From assembly GCF_001907675.1 (NCBI RefSeq), contig NZ_MPNT01000005.1:124001-188000 (forward strand): a DNA stretch of 64,000 nt, written 5' to 3'. Shown here piece by piece: positions 8,056 through 17,606 of this stretch; the first letter of the stretch is position 1; every line of letters starts with the position of its first letter. The stretch comes from Mycobacterium paraffinicum. GTDB lineage: Bacteria > Actinomycetota > Actinomycetes > Mycobacteriales > Mycobacteriaceae. Below the pieces are notes generated by a model, which was not told where the DNA came from, ran no database searches, and saw only the letters and a program-made list of their open reading frames with translations. A program made the translations under genes and the position numbers.

Positions 8056-8529
8056 CTACGCGACCGACACGATGCGGGCTACCAGCTTGCCGCCGCGGAC
8101 GACCTCGATCGTCTGCCCTGCCGCGACCTCATCGAAGTAGCGCCCCGCGCGCTTGCGTAGCTCGCCGAGCTCGATCGCGCCTTGGGGGTCCGCCGGAGTG
8201 CGGCTGCTCGCGCTCTCCCCGGCGGACACGATCTGCGCCAATAACCTGCCGCCCCGCACGACGTTTAGCGTTTCCCCGGCCGCCACCCGGTCGAAGCACC
8301 GGCCGGCGCGAGTGCGCAGTTCGTCGAGGCCGACCCAACCACCGGCCTCGGGCCCGGTGGGTTTCACCGACCGCGCCGGGATCGGGGCCACCCGCCAGTC
8401 ACCCACGGGCAGGATCCGCGCCACCAGCTTGCCGCGACGGATGACGTCGATCGCCTCCCCGGCGGCGACCCGCTCGAGATACGTGCAGGCGTCACTTCGA
8501 AGTTGGCCAAGGCCAATGGCTTCCGGCAT
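8056..8529 (-). CDS. Triple-repeat Phd/YefM-like protein at the end of the mce operon
   Basis: 157 aa built from three units of about 38 residues at 5-42, 66-102 and 119-156. Each has the pattern (I/V)xLGxLRxxAxxY(L/F)(E/D)xVAAGExIxVVRxGKLVARIV, which resembles the N-terminal DNA-binding half of Phd/YefM antitoxins (helix, VAAGE turn, then two strands). The linkers are rich in Pro, Ala and Gly. Start codon ATG at 8529 has GGAG six bases upstream and lies 13 bases after the mceF stop, so it should be co-transcribed with mce. No toxin gene (PIN or Doc type) is adjacent. A DNA-binding or structural role is inferred, and antitoxin activity is doubtful without a partner. Confidence 0.75.
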   Translation of the reverse strand: MPEAIGLGQLRSDACTYLERVAAGEAIDVIRRGKLVARILPVGDWRVAPIPARSVKPTGPEAGGWVGLDELRTRAGRCFDRVAAGETLNVVRGGRLLAQIVSAGESASSRTPADPQGAIELGELRKRAGRYFDEVAAGQTIEVVRGGKLVARIVSVA

Positions 8530-8542
8530 GTCACTCCAATCT

Positions 8543-10099
8543 CTACCGGCTGGCCGGCGGCGCCAGCATGTCCTTCCAGCCGTCGTCTCCGGTCTTGCTC
8601 GAGTTTTCGACCGCGTACTTGACTCCGTCGGGCCCCACCAGTTCGCCGCTCTGGGGGAGGTAGACCGCCGGAGGAGGGCCGCCGGGCGTGTAGACGCACG
8701 GATTTGGTTGCTGCCCATTGCAATTGACGGTGCCCGATCCCGGCCGTTGCAGCGGATCGCTGGTAGGTGGCGGCGTCCCGGCGACCCTGTCGGCGGGCGC
8801 CGGGTTCAGGCCGTTGTCGACCGACGGCGCCGGCATCACGAGCCCCGGTTTCACGGGCTGGTCGCAGCGCGCCGCCGGCGCCGGGCAGGTCACGATCTGG
8901 TTGGGATCGCCGTACCACGGGTTGGTGCCCAACGGGACGTACGGTTTGGGGTCGCGGCACTCCCGTGGCGTCGCGGCGCGTTTACCCGGGACGTCGACGC
9001 ACGGCAGATTGCGTGCACCGCGCACGGCGTTGGAGGGGGTGTCTTGCGGGATCTTGCAGTAGGTTCCGGACGGCATCGGCGCGAGGCTGGTGTCCGCGGG
9101 AGACCGCCACTCGGGTGCCGGGAGAAACCCGGTCAGACAGGGCGGGGGCTGGTTGATCGTCAGCGAGGTGCCGAGTGACGCGTAGCCCGGGAAGGCCGAC
9201 GTCACGGTTTGGCCCTCCGAGGCGCCCTGCGGGTAGGCGACCAGGAGTTGCTCGACGCCCTTGTGGTAGCGCTTGAGCATGTCCAGCACGATCTCGAGAT
9301 TTGCCAGTGTCTGCGGCAGCGACTCGCGGATGTCGCCGAACACCGCGTTGACCTGATCGGCGGTTGGCGCCGCCTGCGTCAGGATGCTCTGCACGTGCCG
9401 GTCGTTTTCTGCGCTCTCCGCGGCCAGGATGTTCAGGTTGTGCGACCAGCGCTCGATCGAGTCGGCGGAGTTGACCTGGCTGTCGATGACCGGCCCGGAG
9501 TTTTGCACGATGTCGTTGATGTCGGAGATGTTGGTTTTGAAGTCGCCGGCGATGGCCTGCGTCGCGTCGACCAGGCGTTGCAGCGCGGGGCCCAAACCGC
9601 CTACGGCTTGGGCTGTTTCGTCGAGCAGCGAGGCGATCTTGTCCTTCGGCAGCACGGCCAGCCCGCGGTTGGCCGCGTCCAGCGCCGGGCCGATCTCGGT
9701 GGGTATGGTCCCCTTCGTGATGGTCTGACCCGGGGAGAAGTATTGGCCCGGGTTCCCCACCGACACCAGGTCCAGATACTGCTCACCGACCGCCGACACC
9801 GAATGCACGTTCGCCGACGCGTCAATCGGGATCCGGTAGCGGTCGCCGATGCTCATGATCACCCGCGCGCCCGTCGCGGTCGGCTCGACAGCGGTGACCG
9901 TGCCGATGGTTTCACCTCGATAGGTCACGTTGGAGGTCTTGTACAGCCCGCCCGACGCGGGCAGGTCCGCCTTGAGCGTGTACTGCCCGATCCCTACCGC
10001 GCTGGGAATCTGCAAGTAGTACCCGCCCAGCGCGACCGCCGTGATCGCGGTCAGGATGGTGAACGCGACCAGCTGACGCTTGATGAAGCGGGTCAGCAT
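8543..10099 (-). CDS. mceF: MceF, substrate-binding subunit of Mce transporter
   Basis: 518 aa. N-terminal membrane anchor at about residues 8-28, MlaD/MCE domain at about 38-115 (SNVTYRGETIGTVTAVE), helical region at about 120-320, and a proline-rich C-terminal tail with several cysteines. Mce proteins assemble as a hetero-hexameric tube that conducts lipids (fatty acids or sterols, depending on the operon) from the outer layers to the YrbE permease. It is the sixth and last mce paralogue, in the canonical A-F order. Its start overlaps the mceE end by seven bases. The clan (Mce1 or other) was not determined. Confidence 0.93.
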   Translation of the reverse strand: MLTRFIKRQLVAFTILTAITAVALGGYYLQIPSAVGIGQYTLKADLPASGGLYKTSNVTYRGETIGTVTAVEPTATGARVIMSIGDRYRIPIDASANVHSVSAVGEQYLDLVSVGNPGQYFSPGQTITKGTIPTEIGPALDAANRGLAVLPKDKIASLLDETAQAVGGLGPALQRLVDATQAIAGDFKTNISDINDIVQNSGPVIDSQVNSADSIERWSHNLNILAAESAENDRHVQSILTQAAPTADQVNAVFGDIRESLPQTLANLEIVLDMLKRYHKGVEQLLVAYPQGASEGQTVTSAFPGYASLGTSLTINQPPPCLTGFLPAPEWRSPADTSLAPMPSGTYCKIPQDTPSNAVRGARNLPCVDVPGKRAATPRECRDPKPYVPLGTNPWYGDPNQIVTCPAPAARCDQPVKPGLVMPAPSVDNGLNPAPADRVAGTPPPTSDPLQRPGSGTVNCNGQQPNPCVYTPGGPPPAVYLPQSGELVGPDGVKYAVENSSKTGDDGWKDMLAPPASR

Positions 10100-11259
10100 T
10101 GCCGGTCCGCCCTTTCGACCAGCGGGCCGCCCGGAACGTCGTTGGGGTTCGGCGTGTACCGGACGTCGGGGATCATCGTTTCGGGGTCGCGGCCCCACGA
10201 TTGCTCGAGCGCGCGCAGCGCTCCGGAGAAGCCGGTCCCGGTGAGGACCGCATTGTCGACGGCGCTCATGGTCAGGTCGAGCGTCAGCGACAGGTTGAAG
10301 TAGTCGCCGCGGAACGCCTTGGGCACGGCGTCGATGTCGAACGGCCGGACGAGGATCAGCTTGAGTGCGCGAATCAGGTATGGCGCCGACCGGCCGAGCT
10401 CCCGCAGCGGGCACTGCAGCGACAGCAGGTCTTGGTGGATGTCGCCGCGAGCGGCCGACAGGTATTGGTCGGCGACCCCGCTGAGCCGTCCCGTCGCGTC
10501 GACCGCGTCGATCAGAAGGTTTTGTTTGTCGGCGAAATGCTTGAGCAGTGGCGGGAACTCAGTGAGGACCCGATCAAGCACATCGGAGCGGGGGCCGACA
10601 TACGCCAGCAGCCGGTTGGTGGAATCGATGGCTCGGGTGATGTCGGCACGCTGCTCGTCGAGCCGGGCGGTGAACGTGTCCAGCTTGCCGAGGAAGGCGC
10701 GGATCTGGTCGGCCCGCCCGTTCACGATGTTGTAGACCTCGTTCTGCAGCACTTCGAGGTTGGGGATGCCACCTCCGTGCAGCACGAGGGCGAGACTGGC
10801 GAGCGTCTGCTCGGTCGTGGGATAGGTGGACGCATTTTTCAGCGGGATGGTGTCGCCGTCCCGCAGCGGTTCGGGGGAGGGGTTGGGCGGCGCCGCCAGC
10901 TCGACGTGCTGGGAACCCAAGAGGCTGGTCTGGCCGATCTTGGCGGTGGCGTTCCTGGGCAGCTTGACGTTCTTGCCCAGCCGCAGCGTCAGTGTCGCGA
11001 CCCAGTTCTTGAGTTCGATCGCGCGCACCGTGCCGACGAAGACATCGGCCACCCGTACCCGGCTGTTGTCGTTGAGGGCCAAGGTGTCGGGCATCTGGAC
11101 GTAGACGGTGTAGGAGCCGGGCCCCGAGCCCGGACCGCCGGGCATCGGCACATTGGCTATTCCGTGCCACTTCGCGCACGACGTCAGCACCGCCGCGGTG
11201 CTCACCACAGCGAGGCCCTTCCAGGTCAGGTGTCGGACACGAATAGCCAAGGCGCGCAT
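10093..11259 (-). CDS. mceE: MceE lipoprotein subunit (LprK-like)
   Basis: 388 aa. The signal peptide ends in the lipobox LTSC with Cys28 as the acylation site, the hallmark of the fifth Mce paralogue (LprK/LprN type). The MCE domain follows (about 45-125, NSRVRVADVFVGTV), then a long helical domain. The ATG at 11259 shares its A with the mceD stop (TGATG), giving tight coupling. It would be anchored in the outer leaflet of the plasma membrane as part of the lipid-conducting hexamer. Confidence 0.93.
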   Translation of the reverse strand: MRALAIRVRHLTWKGLAVVSTAAVLTSCAKWHGIANVPMPGGPGSGPGSYTVYVQMPDTLALNDNSRVRVADVFVGTVRAIELKNWVATLTLRLGKNVKLPRNATAKIGQTSLLGSQHVELAAPPNPSPEPLRDGDTIPLKNASTYPTTEQTLASLALVLHGGGIPNLEVLQNEVYNIVNGRADQIRAFLGKLDTFTARLDEQRADITRAIDSTNRLLAYVGPRSDVLDRVLTEFPPLLKHFADKQNLLIDAVDATGRLSGVADQYLSAARGDIHQDLLSLQCPLRELGRSAPYLIRALKLILVRPFDIDAVPKAFRGDYFNLSLTLDLTMSAVDNAVLTGTGFSGALRALEQSWGRDPETMIPDVRYTPNPNDVPGGPLVERADRQC

Positions 11260-12815
11260 CACGATCCCCCTCCCGTAGCGGCGGCCGCGGGCGTCGGCGC
11301 AACCGGACCCGGCACTACAGCGGGCCCCGGCGGCGGTGGCGGGATCGGCACCTGCGGCGCCCGCAGGCCGATCGGTGGCACCACCGGGTTCTCGTCGTAG
11401 GCGTTCGGCGGGCCCGGCGGTGTTTGCAAGCCCGGGGGAGGCGGCGGCGCGTCGGGGCCGCCCATGAGTTCGGCCAGGGATTCGGGGGTCATCAGGCCCC
11501 CGGTCACCGGCCCCACCTGAGTACCTTGCATGCCCGGCGCGGCCACCCAGCCGGGCTGCGTGTTGCGGTGCGAGAACGGGGTGTCGGGCACCCAGATCCC
11601 GGGTACCGTCGTGTCCTTGTACCCGTTGGGCGGTTGCAGCCGGGGTTCGGAGTAGGCGATTTCCTTGGGCAATGCCTCGGCGGTGCTGAACAGGTTCAGC
11701 CCGAACGGCAGGTAGTTGAACTTGATCGCATCGAGGATCGGCGCCAGATACTGCGCACACAGTTCGGCGGATTCCTGGTAGCCAAGCCGGCTGCCGGCCT
11801 GAATCATGCTGCACATGAACTGCATTGGGTTGGCGAAGTTCGGGATCGCCGGGATGGACATGACGGCGCCGTGGGACGGGTGGTAGATCTGACTGAGATT
11901 CGTCTCCAGGGTCGGCAGGACGTGCAGTGCGGTCTCCAGGCCGTTCAGCGGGTCGGGCTGGACCAGCGTGGTGGTGAGCGTGTCGAGGTTTCCGATGTCG
12001 TGGGCGAGCACCTCGCGGTTCTTGTCCAAGAACGGTCGCAACGTGGAAAGCAGGCTGTCGAACTGCTGGATCGCGCTGGACAGGTCGTGGTCTGACCCGG
12101 TCAACTTGTCGGTGAACTGGGCGAGGTTCTTGTTCAGCGCGACGAACTGCTGGTCGTCTTTGTGCAGGGCGTTGACGAACTGCGCCAGGCTGCGCACCAC
12201 CGCGAAGAAGTCGCCCCGGCCTTCGTTCAGGGCGGTGAGCGACCGCGACAGGCTGTTCAGTGTGGTGTTGATCTGCTTGCCCTTGCCGGACAACCCATCC
12301 GCGAACGACTCGATGGCCTCCCCGAACGGGCCCTTGGGTTGTTCGGGCGTGGGGCCGAGCTTGGAGATGATGTTGGCGACGCTTTCGCGTAGTTCGTCCC
12401 ACTCCGTCGGCATCTGCGTGCGCTCGATCGGGATCACCGCGTTGTTGCCCATTACCGGGCCCCCCTTGTAGGGGGGCTCGAGCTGAATGCTTCGCGACGC
12501 CACCAGGGTTGGGTTGACGACCACGGCGGACGCGTTGGCGGGCACCTTGTATTTGTTGTCGTAGTGAAACGTCACCTTCATCTTGTCGCCGGCCGGCTCG
12601 ATCTTGTCGACTGAGCCCACCCGCACGCCCATGATCTGAACCTTGTCCCCGGAATAGAGCGCGTTCGCGGTTGGCAGGTAGGCGATTACGGTGTTGGTGG
12701 TCAGCTTCTGGTAGAGCTGCCAGCCGACGATCCCCGCGACCAGGGCGACCAGCACCACCACCGCCCCGACGACCGTGCGGCGCTGCGGTTTGCGGATCTT
12801 AAAGGCGCTGCTCAA
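11259..12815 (-). CDS. mceD: MceD subunit of Mce transporter
   Basis: 518 aa. Transmembrane anchor at about 14-33, MCE domain at about 40-120 (GDKVQIMGVRVGSVDKIE), helical coiled region to about 330, and a Pro/Gly-rich C-terminus. The start is a TTG overlapping the mceC stop (TTGA), a four-base overlap like those of its neighbours. It is the fourth ring subunit of the Mce hexamer. Confidence 0.92.
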   Translation of the reverse strand: MSSAFKIRKPQRRTVVGAVVVLVALVAGIVGWQLYQKLTTNTVIAYLPTANALYSGDKVQIMGVRVGSVDKIEPAGDKMKVTFHYDNKYKVPANASAVVVNPTLVASRSIQLEPPYKGGPVMGNNAVIPIERTQMPTEWDELRESVANIISKLGPTPEQPKGPFGEAIESFADGLSGKGKQINTTLNSLSRSLTALNEGRGDFFAVVRSLAQFVNALHKDDQQFVALNKNLAQFTDKLTGSDHDLSSAIQQFDSLLSTLRPFLDKNREVLAHDIGNLDTLTTTLVQPDPLNGLETALHVLPTLETNLSQIYHPSHGAVMSIPAIPNFANPMQFMCSMIQAGSRLGYQESAELCAQYLAPILDAIKFNYLPFGLNLFSTAEALPKEIAYSEPRLQPPNGYKDTTVPGIWVPDTPFSHRNTQPGWVAAPGMQGTQVGPVTGGLMTPESLAELMGGPDAPPPPPGLQTPPGPPNAYDENPVVPPIGLRAPQVPIPPPPPGPAVVPGPVAPTPAAAATGGGS

Positions 12816-14371
12816 TTCTGGCTACCTCCGGTGATACCGCTGCCACCCGTGCCACCGGGGTTGATGAATGGCGCCGGCAATTGCTGCCCGGGTCCCGGTG
12901 GCGCCGCCGGCCCCGGCGGGAGTCCGGGAGCGAACGCCGACGGTGGCGGGACGGGGCCCGCGGGTTGCAGGTTCTCGGTGCGCGCGCCCGGCGGTGCTTG
13001 AGTGGGCAGCGGCACCGGTACGCCGGGGACATCGGGAGGCGGGTCGCCCGGCCGCGCGGCGATCGGGATCCCCGGCGTCGGCGGCAGGCCGTTCGGGTTC
13101 GGCGGTGACGCCGCGACGTCGATCGGTGCCGGGAAACTGCCGCCGAAGGCGCCGACGTCAACACCCGCGCAGGGCAACGGGTTCCACGGTCGCGGCAGCG
13201 CATCGGCCGGCGGCGTGTACGAGCACGCAGTTCCCGGCGGCACAGCCGGTCCCGGATGATCAGGGGTGCCTTCCAGCACCGGGGGTGCGGGCGGCGGCGC
13301 TCCGTTGGGGAACCGGGTGCCATTGGGGTCGGGCCAACGGAACTCGGGAAGCCCCGCGCTGCGCCAGAAGTCCTCCGGATCGATACCGCGCTTCTTGAAC
13401 GCGGCGTCGACGAATGGTTGCAAAATCCAGTACGGCAGCAGGTTGGACAGGACAATCTTGAAATAGGGTCCCGACGCGACCGATTCGCCCAGCGAGGCAG
13501 CGAATTGGCTGACGTACGTGAGGGTTTGAGCCAGGTCGTCCTTGCGGGTCACCAGTACGTCGCTGATGGCGCGCAACTGCTCCAGCACGGGATTGAGGTT
13601 CGGGTTGTCGTTGATGAAGCCCTGCACCTGGGCCGAGAAGGCGGAGATGTTCTGCAGTAGCGTGCCGATGGCGCGGCTGCGTTCGTTGAACGCGACCAGC
13701 AGCGTCTTCGCGTTCACCAGCAGCCGGTTGATCTGTTCGCTGCGGTCACCGAGCACGCTGGCCACCTGATGGGCCTGAGCCAGTAGGTGCTTGACCTCTT
13801 CGTCGCGTTTACCGATCGTGTCGGAGAATCTGGTCAGACCGTCGAGTGTGGCACTCAGGTGCGGGTAGGTCTGGTCGATCGTCTGCGACAAGACATTCAG
13901 CGACTGCTTGACGGTGTCGATGTCCCAGCCGGTGGCGGCCTTGGTGGCATCGAAGGCGGCGTCGTAGAGCTGATAGGGGGTGGTGCTTTGGCCCAGCGGT
14001 AACACGGCCCCCGGCCGCAACGTCTGCGTTCCACGGGGCTCGATCTCGAGCACCTTCTTGCCGAGGATGGTGTCGGTCTTGATCGCGAGCCGGCTCTCGC
14101 TGCCAATTGTGTTGGCGCCGATGTTGAACTTGATCAGGACGTGGTCGCCGTCGATATCGAACGACTCCACCTTGCCGACGTTCACCCCGGAGATGCGCAC
14201 CTTGTCGCCCTTGATGAGTTGACCGGTGTCGCTGAATTGCCCGTAATAGCTCGGGCTGGCGAACATCATCGGGATGCTGGTGAAGCTTTGGCCGACGGCC
14301 ACGACGAGCACCAGTACGGTGATGCCCATCAGCCCGACCCGGTTGCGGTTGAATTCCGTCAGCGTTCTCAT
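12812..14371 (-). CDS. mceC: MceC subunit of Mce transporter
   Basis: 519 aa. N-terminal membrane helix at about 12-32, MCE domain at about 38-115 (GDKVRISGVNVGKVESFD), helical region to about 300, and a long Pro-rich tail (from about residue 330) typical of MceC. The ATG at 14371 overlaps the mceB stop (ATGA). An in-frame GTG four codons upstream would lie inside mceB and is less likely. Third ring subunit. Confidence 0.93.
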   Translation of the reverse strand: MRTLTEFNRNRVGLMGITVLVLVVAVGQSFTSIPMMFASPSYYGQFSDTGQLIKGDKVRISGVNVGKVESFDIDGDHVLIKFNIGANTIGSESRLAIKTDTILGKKVLEIEPRGTQTLRPGAVLPLGQSTTPYQLYDAAFDATKAATGWDIDTVKQSLNVLSQTIDQTYPHLSATLDGLTRFSDTIGKRDEEVKHLLAQAHQVASVLGDRSEQINRLLVNAKTLLVAFNERSRAIGTLLQNISAFSAQVQGFINDNPNLNPVLEQLRAISDVLVTRKDDLAQTLTYVSQFAASLGESVASGPYFKIVLSNLLPYWILQPFVDAAFKKRGIDPEDFWRSAGLPEFRWPDPNGTRFPNGAPPPAPPVLEGTPDHPGPAVPPGTACSYTPPADALPRPWNPLPCAGVDVGAFGGSFPAPIDVAASPPNPNGLPPTPGIPIAARPGDPPPDVPGVPVPLPTQAPPGARTENLQPAGPVPPPSAFAPGLPPGPAAPPGPGQQLPAPFINPGGTGGSGITGGSQN

Positions 14372-15408
14372 TGCGGCGTGCACCTACCGGTGGGCTGCTG
14401 CCAGATCCGGACCGTGCGGACCGGGCCACCGGGCTGCAAGCCGTTCCACCTGATGCTGAGGTCGCAGAGGTAGAAGTTCACCCAGTCGCCGTAGAGGCCG
14501 ATGCTGCGTCCGATCAGGTTGAGGGCGGTCGGCGTCTTGTGGATGAGATCGCCGAGCTGATCGCGTTGCTCGACGAGCGGCTGCTGCAGTGCCTGCAGGT
14601 AGTTGATCGCCTTGTGCAGCAGAGCGCGGTTGTCCGCGAGGAGGTCGGCCACCGTTCCGGCGGCATTGCTGATGTTCGCGGTCCCGGCCGCCAGCGGGTC
14701 CGCGTGATTCTGCAGGCCGGTGATCAGTCTTTCGAAATTGTCGACGGTATGGTCGAACTCCTTGCGATGCCTGACCGTCGTGTCCAGCACGACGTTCAGG
14801 TTCTTGATCACCTCGCCGATCGCCTGGTCGCGTTCAGCGATGTGTGCGGTCAGCTGCGCGGTCTGGTCCAGGATGTCGTTGATGGTGCCGCCCTGGCCCT
14901 GGAAAACGGTGATGATGGCCGACGCGATGGTGTTGACCTTTTCGGGATCGAGCGCCCGGAACAGTGGCTTGAATCCACCGATCAGGGCGTCGAGATCGAG
15001 CGCGGGCGCCGTTCGAGACAGGGGGATGAACCCGCCGGGCGGCAGCACCCTGTCGCTGCCGTCGCCCTCGCCGCGCTTGAGCTCCAGGTAGCGGTCGGCG
15101 AACAGGTTGAGATAGCGGATCTGTGCGGTTGTCGTCTGGTAGAGCGGTATCGAACGGTCGACGTTGAAGTCCACCATCACCCGCTGGCCGCCGTCGATCA
15201 GCCGCACCGCTTTGACCTTGCCGATCTCCACTCCGGCAGCGCGGACGAACTGGCCGTTTTTGAGCCCGGTGGCGTTCTTGAACTCCGCGGAATAGCTGTT
15301 GGTGCTGTTGAAGCGCATCTGGGCGAACACCACGACGATCGACACGGTGATCAGCAGCAGCACCAGCGAGACGATGCCGAGCTTGATGGCGGAGCCGGTG
15401 ACTTTCAT
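14368..15408 (-). CDS. mceB: MceB subunit of Mce transporter
   Basis: 346 aa, the short paralogue without a proline tail, as MceB usually is. Membrane anchor at about 9-29, MCE domain at about 35-115 (GQFVRAAGVEIGKVKAVR), then a helical domain with two cysteines near the C-terminus. The ATG at 15408 lies 13 bases after the mceA stop. Longer in-frame extensions upstream overlap mceA and have no family resemblance. Confidence 0.93.
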   Translation of the reverse strand: MKVTGSAIKLGIVSLVLLLITVSIVVVFAQMRFNSTNSYSAEFKNATGLKNGQFVRAAGVEIGKVKAVRLIDGGQRVMVDFNVDRSIPLYQTTTAQIRYLNLFADRYLELKRGEGDGSDRVLPPGGFIPLSRTAPALDLDALIGGFKPLFRALDPEKVNTIASAIITVFQGQGGTINDILDQTAQLTAHIAERDQAIGEVIKNLNVVLDTTVRHRKEFDHTVDNFERLITGLQNHADPLAAGTANISNAAGTVADLLADNRALLHKAINYLQALQQPLVEQRDQLGDLIHKTPTALNLIGRSIGLYGDWVNFYLCDLSIRWNGLQPGGPVRTVRIWQQPTGRCTPQ

Positions 15409-15421
15409 GAATTCATCGCTG

Positions 15422-16729
15422 TCATGGGTTGATCGTGTTGTCCCCGACTTGGCGGCCCCAGACGTACTCGATGGCGTACGGTGAGCCGGTTTCCAGATGG
15501 TTGTAGGGTGCGAGGCTGGCGCCGGTGTCGACCACCAGACTCGGTGCCGGCCACAGGTCATGAGTGATGGCCTGCCAGCAACCGGGCGCGCCGCCCGGTC
15601 CGCCGCGGGCGTTCACGCGGGGCAGATTGTCCGGGTACACAAAGGGATTCGGCGCGCCGCCGACCAACCCGGCCAGCGTGAGGAGCCCCATGGTGGCCGC
15701 GGTGCCGGCCAGCCCAGGGAGCGTCAACATGCCGCCCAACCCCGACGTCAGCTCGGTCATGGTTCTCAGCGCATAGCCGTTGCCGCCGCCGGTGGTCGCA
15801 TAGGCCGCCGGTTCTTCGTCGTAGTAATTGCGGATAGTGCAGAAGATCTCGGGGCTGTAGGTGTCGAACAGCTGGGCGGTGGGCACCAGATCGGCGGCGC
15901 CGCGCTGCAGGTAGGGGCCGCCGCGCTTGAAGATGTCTTCGCCGGTGTTGCCCAACCCGGCTGCGGACAACAGCGCGGAATCCAGGTCGGCTTCCTGCCG
16001 GTGCAGGGTGCGTGCCGTAACGACGGCGTTGTTCAGGGAGTCGAGCAGATCCGGCGCGGCGTTGGCGTAGACGTCGCCCAGCGCCGCGAGCTGTTGGATG
16101 TCATGCCGGATCTGCGGCATTTGCGGGTTGATGTCGTCGAGGATGGCGTTGGCGTTCTCGATCGATTGCCCGAATTTGTCGCCCAACCCGGTCAACGCCT
16201 GCGCGGCTGCGGCAAGTGTCAGGTTGACCTTGACCGGATCCAGTTTCTCGGTGATCGACGTGAGCGTCTCGAACAGCGTGTTGAATTCCGTTGTCACCGA
16301 CCTCGCATCGATCACGCTCTGCGATGTGATCCGTTGCGGTGTAGGCTTTTTCGGCGACGTCAACGACACATATTTGTTACCGAAAACGGTGGTCGCCTTG
16401 ATATTGGCGTCCACGTTGGCCGGAATCAGTTCGGTCCATTTCGGGTTCACGTTCAAGACGAACTTGGCGGCCGGTATGCCGTCCCGCTCGATCTCCGAAA
16501 TGCTGGCCACCCGGCCGATTTCCACGCCGTTGTAAGTGACCTTCGAGCCCGGATCCATCACCAAGCCGGCCCGGGGAGCCAACATCGTCAAGTGTGTCGT
16601 CGGCGTGAGTTGACCCCGAAACTGCAACCACACGAAACCCAACACCACCGCCGAGACGATCAGGAACACCAGTGCAGTCGTCCGGTACGGCGGAATGCGT
16701 TGCGGGTTCTCCTTCACCGGTGTCGTCAT
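15422..16729 (-). CDS. mceA: MceA subunit of Mce transporter
   Basis: 435 aa. Transmembrane anchor at about 17-37, MCE domain at about 42-122 (GSKVTYNGVEIGRVASIS), helical region, and a conserved segment around PEIFCTIRNYYDEEP with a hydrophobic Gly-rich stretch after it that is characteristic of MceA. It lies six bases downstream of yrbEB. First ring subunit. In M. tuberculosis the MceA proteins are linked to host-cell entry and lipid uptake. The specific cargo here is unknown. Confidence 0.94.
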   Translation of the reverse strand: MTTPVKENPQRIPPYRTTALVFLIVSAVVLGFVWLQFRGQLTPTTHLTMLAPRAGLVMDPGSKVTYNGVEIGRVASISEIERDGIPAAKFVLNVNPKWTELIPANVDANIKATTVFGNKYVSLTSPKKPTPQRITSQSVIDARSVTTEFNTLFETLTSITEKLDPVKVNLTLAAAAQALTGLGDKFGQSIENANAILDDINPQMPQIRHDIQQLAALGDVYANAAPDLLDSLNNAVVTARTLHRQEADLDSALLSAAGLGNTGEDIFKRGGPYLQRGAADLVPTAQLFDTYSPEIFCTIRNYYDEEPAAYATTGGGNGYALRTMTELTSGLGGMLTLPGLAGTAATMGLLTLAGLVGGAPNPFVYPDNLPRVNARGGPGGAPGCWQAITHDLWPAPSLVVDTGASLAPYNHLETGSPYAIEYVWGRQVGDNTINP

Positions 16730-16735
16730 GGGCGG

Positions 16736-17605
16736 CTACACGGTGAGGTTGAAGTTGGGGGTCTTGCCGTAGACCGCCATCGCGGTCAGTACCACCACCA
16801 CGACGATCGTGATCAACGACAGCCGCATCGACCGGCCGACCGCTTCGCCGACGCCGACCGGCCCGCCGGTGGCGGTGTAGCCGTAGTAGCAGTGGGTGGT
16901 CATCACGACCACCGCGACCAGGATGACCTCCGCGAACGACCAGCCCACGTCGTTGAGGCGCAGGAAGGTGTGGAAGTAGTGGTTGTATGTGCCGACGGAC
17001 TGCCCGTACAACAAGACGGTGGTGACCTGTTGGGACAGGAACGCCATGGTCATCGCCAGCCCGTAGAGCGGGACGATGACGATCAGGCCGGCCACCACGC
17101 GGGTGGACGCGAGGAAGGGGACCGACCGGATGCTCATCACCTCGAGCGCGTCGATTTCCTCGCTGATGCGCATGGCGCCCAATTCGGCCGTGGCGCCCGC
17201 GCCGACCGTGGCGGCGAGCGCCTGACCGGCGGCCACCGGCGCCACAAACCGGACATTCACCAGTGCGGCCAAGAAGCCGGTGAATGCCTCGACACCGATG
17301 TTGCCGAGCGTCGCGTAGCCCTGAATGGCGACCAGCGAGCCCGCGGACAGGGTGATGAAACCGACGATGGCGGCGGTGCCACCGACCACCGCCATCGCGC
17401 CGGTGCCCATTCCCATCTGGGCAACCATGCGGAGCAGCTCCGTGCGATAGCGGTGCACGGCGAAGGGGATCTGGCCGACCGCGCTCAGTGCGAACCAGAC
17501 CATCTGCCCGATCTCGACCAATGGGCGGGACGGCACGTCCCCGTAGCGGATGACGAAGGCGCTCGTCCGCGGGAAGCGGACGCGCAGCGCTGCGGCCGTG
17601 GACAT
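16736..17605 (-). CDS. yrbEB: YrbEB permease (MlaE family)
   Basis: 289 aa with five to six membrane helices and the MlaE/YrbE signature around SEEIDALEVMSIRSVPFLASTR split by short loops. It pairs with YrbEA as the inner-membrane permease, energised in mycobacteria by the distant ATPase MceG (no ATPase gene in this window). The ATG at 17605 is one base from the yrbEA stop. A longer frame upstream would overlap yrbEA and is rejected. Confidence 0.94.
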   Translation of the reverse strand: MSTAAALRVRFPRTSAFVIRYGDVPSRPLVEIGQMVWFALSAVGQIPFAVHRYRTELLRMVAQMGMGTGAMAVVGGTAAIVGFITLSAGSLVAIQGYATLGNIGVEAFTGFLAALVNVRFVAPVAAGQALAATVGAGATAELGAMRISEEIDALEVMSIRSVPFLASTRVVAGLIVIVPLYGLAMTMAFLSQQVTTVLLYGQSVGTYNHYFHTFLRLNDVGWSFAEVILVAVVVMTTHCYYGYTATGGPVGVGEAVGRSMRLSLITIVVVVVLTAMAVYGKTPNFNLTV

Positions 17606-17606
17606 G

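Noticed and set aside
10093..12402. A 769-residue minus-strand frame that merges part of mceD with mceE
   Set aside because: Only the last 388 residues read as MceE. The first part is an out-of-frame reading of mceD; the start at 11259 is set by the TGATG overlap and lipobox.
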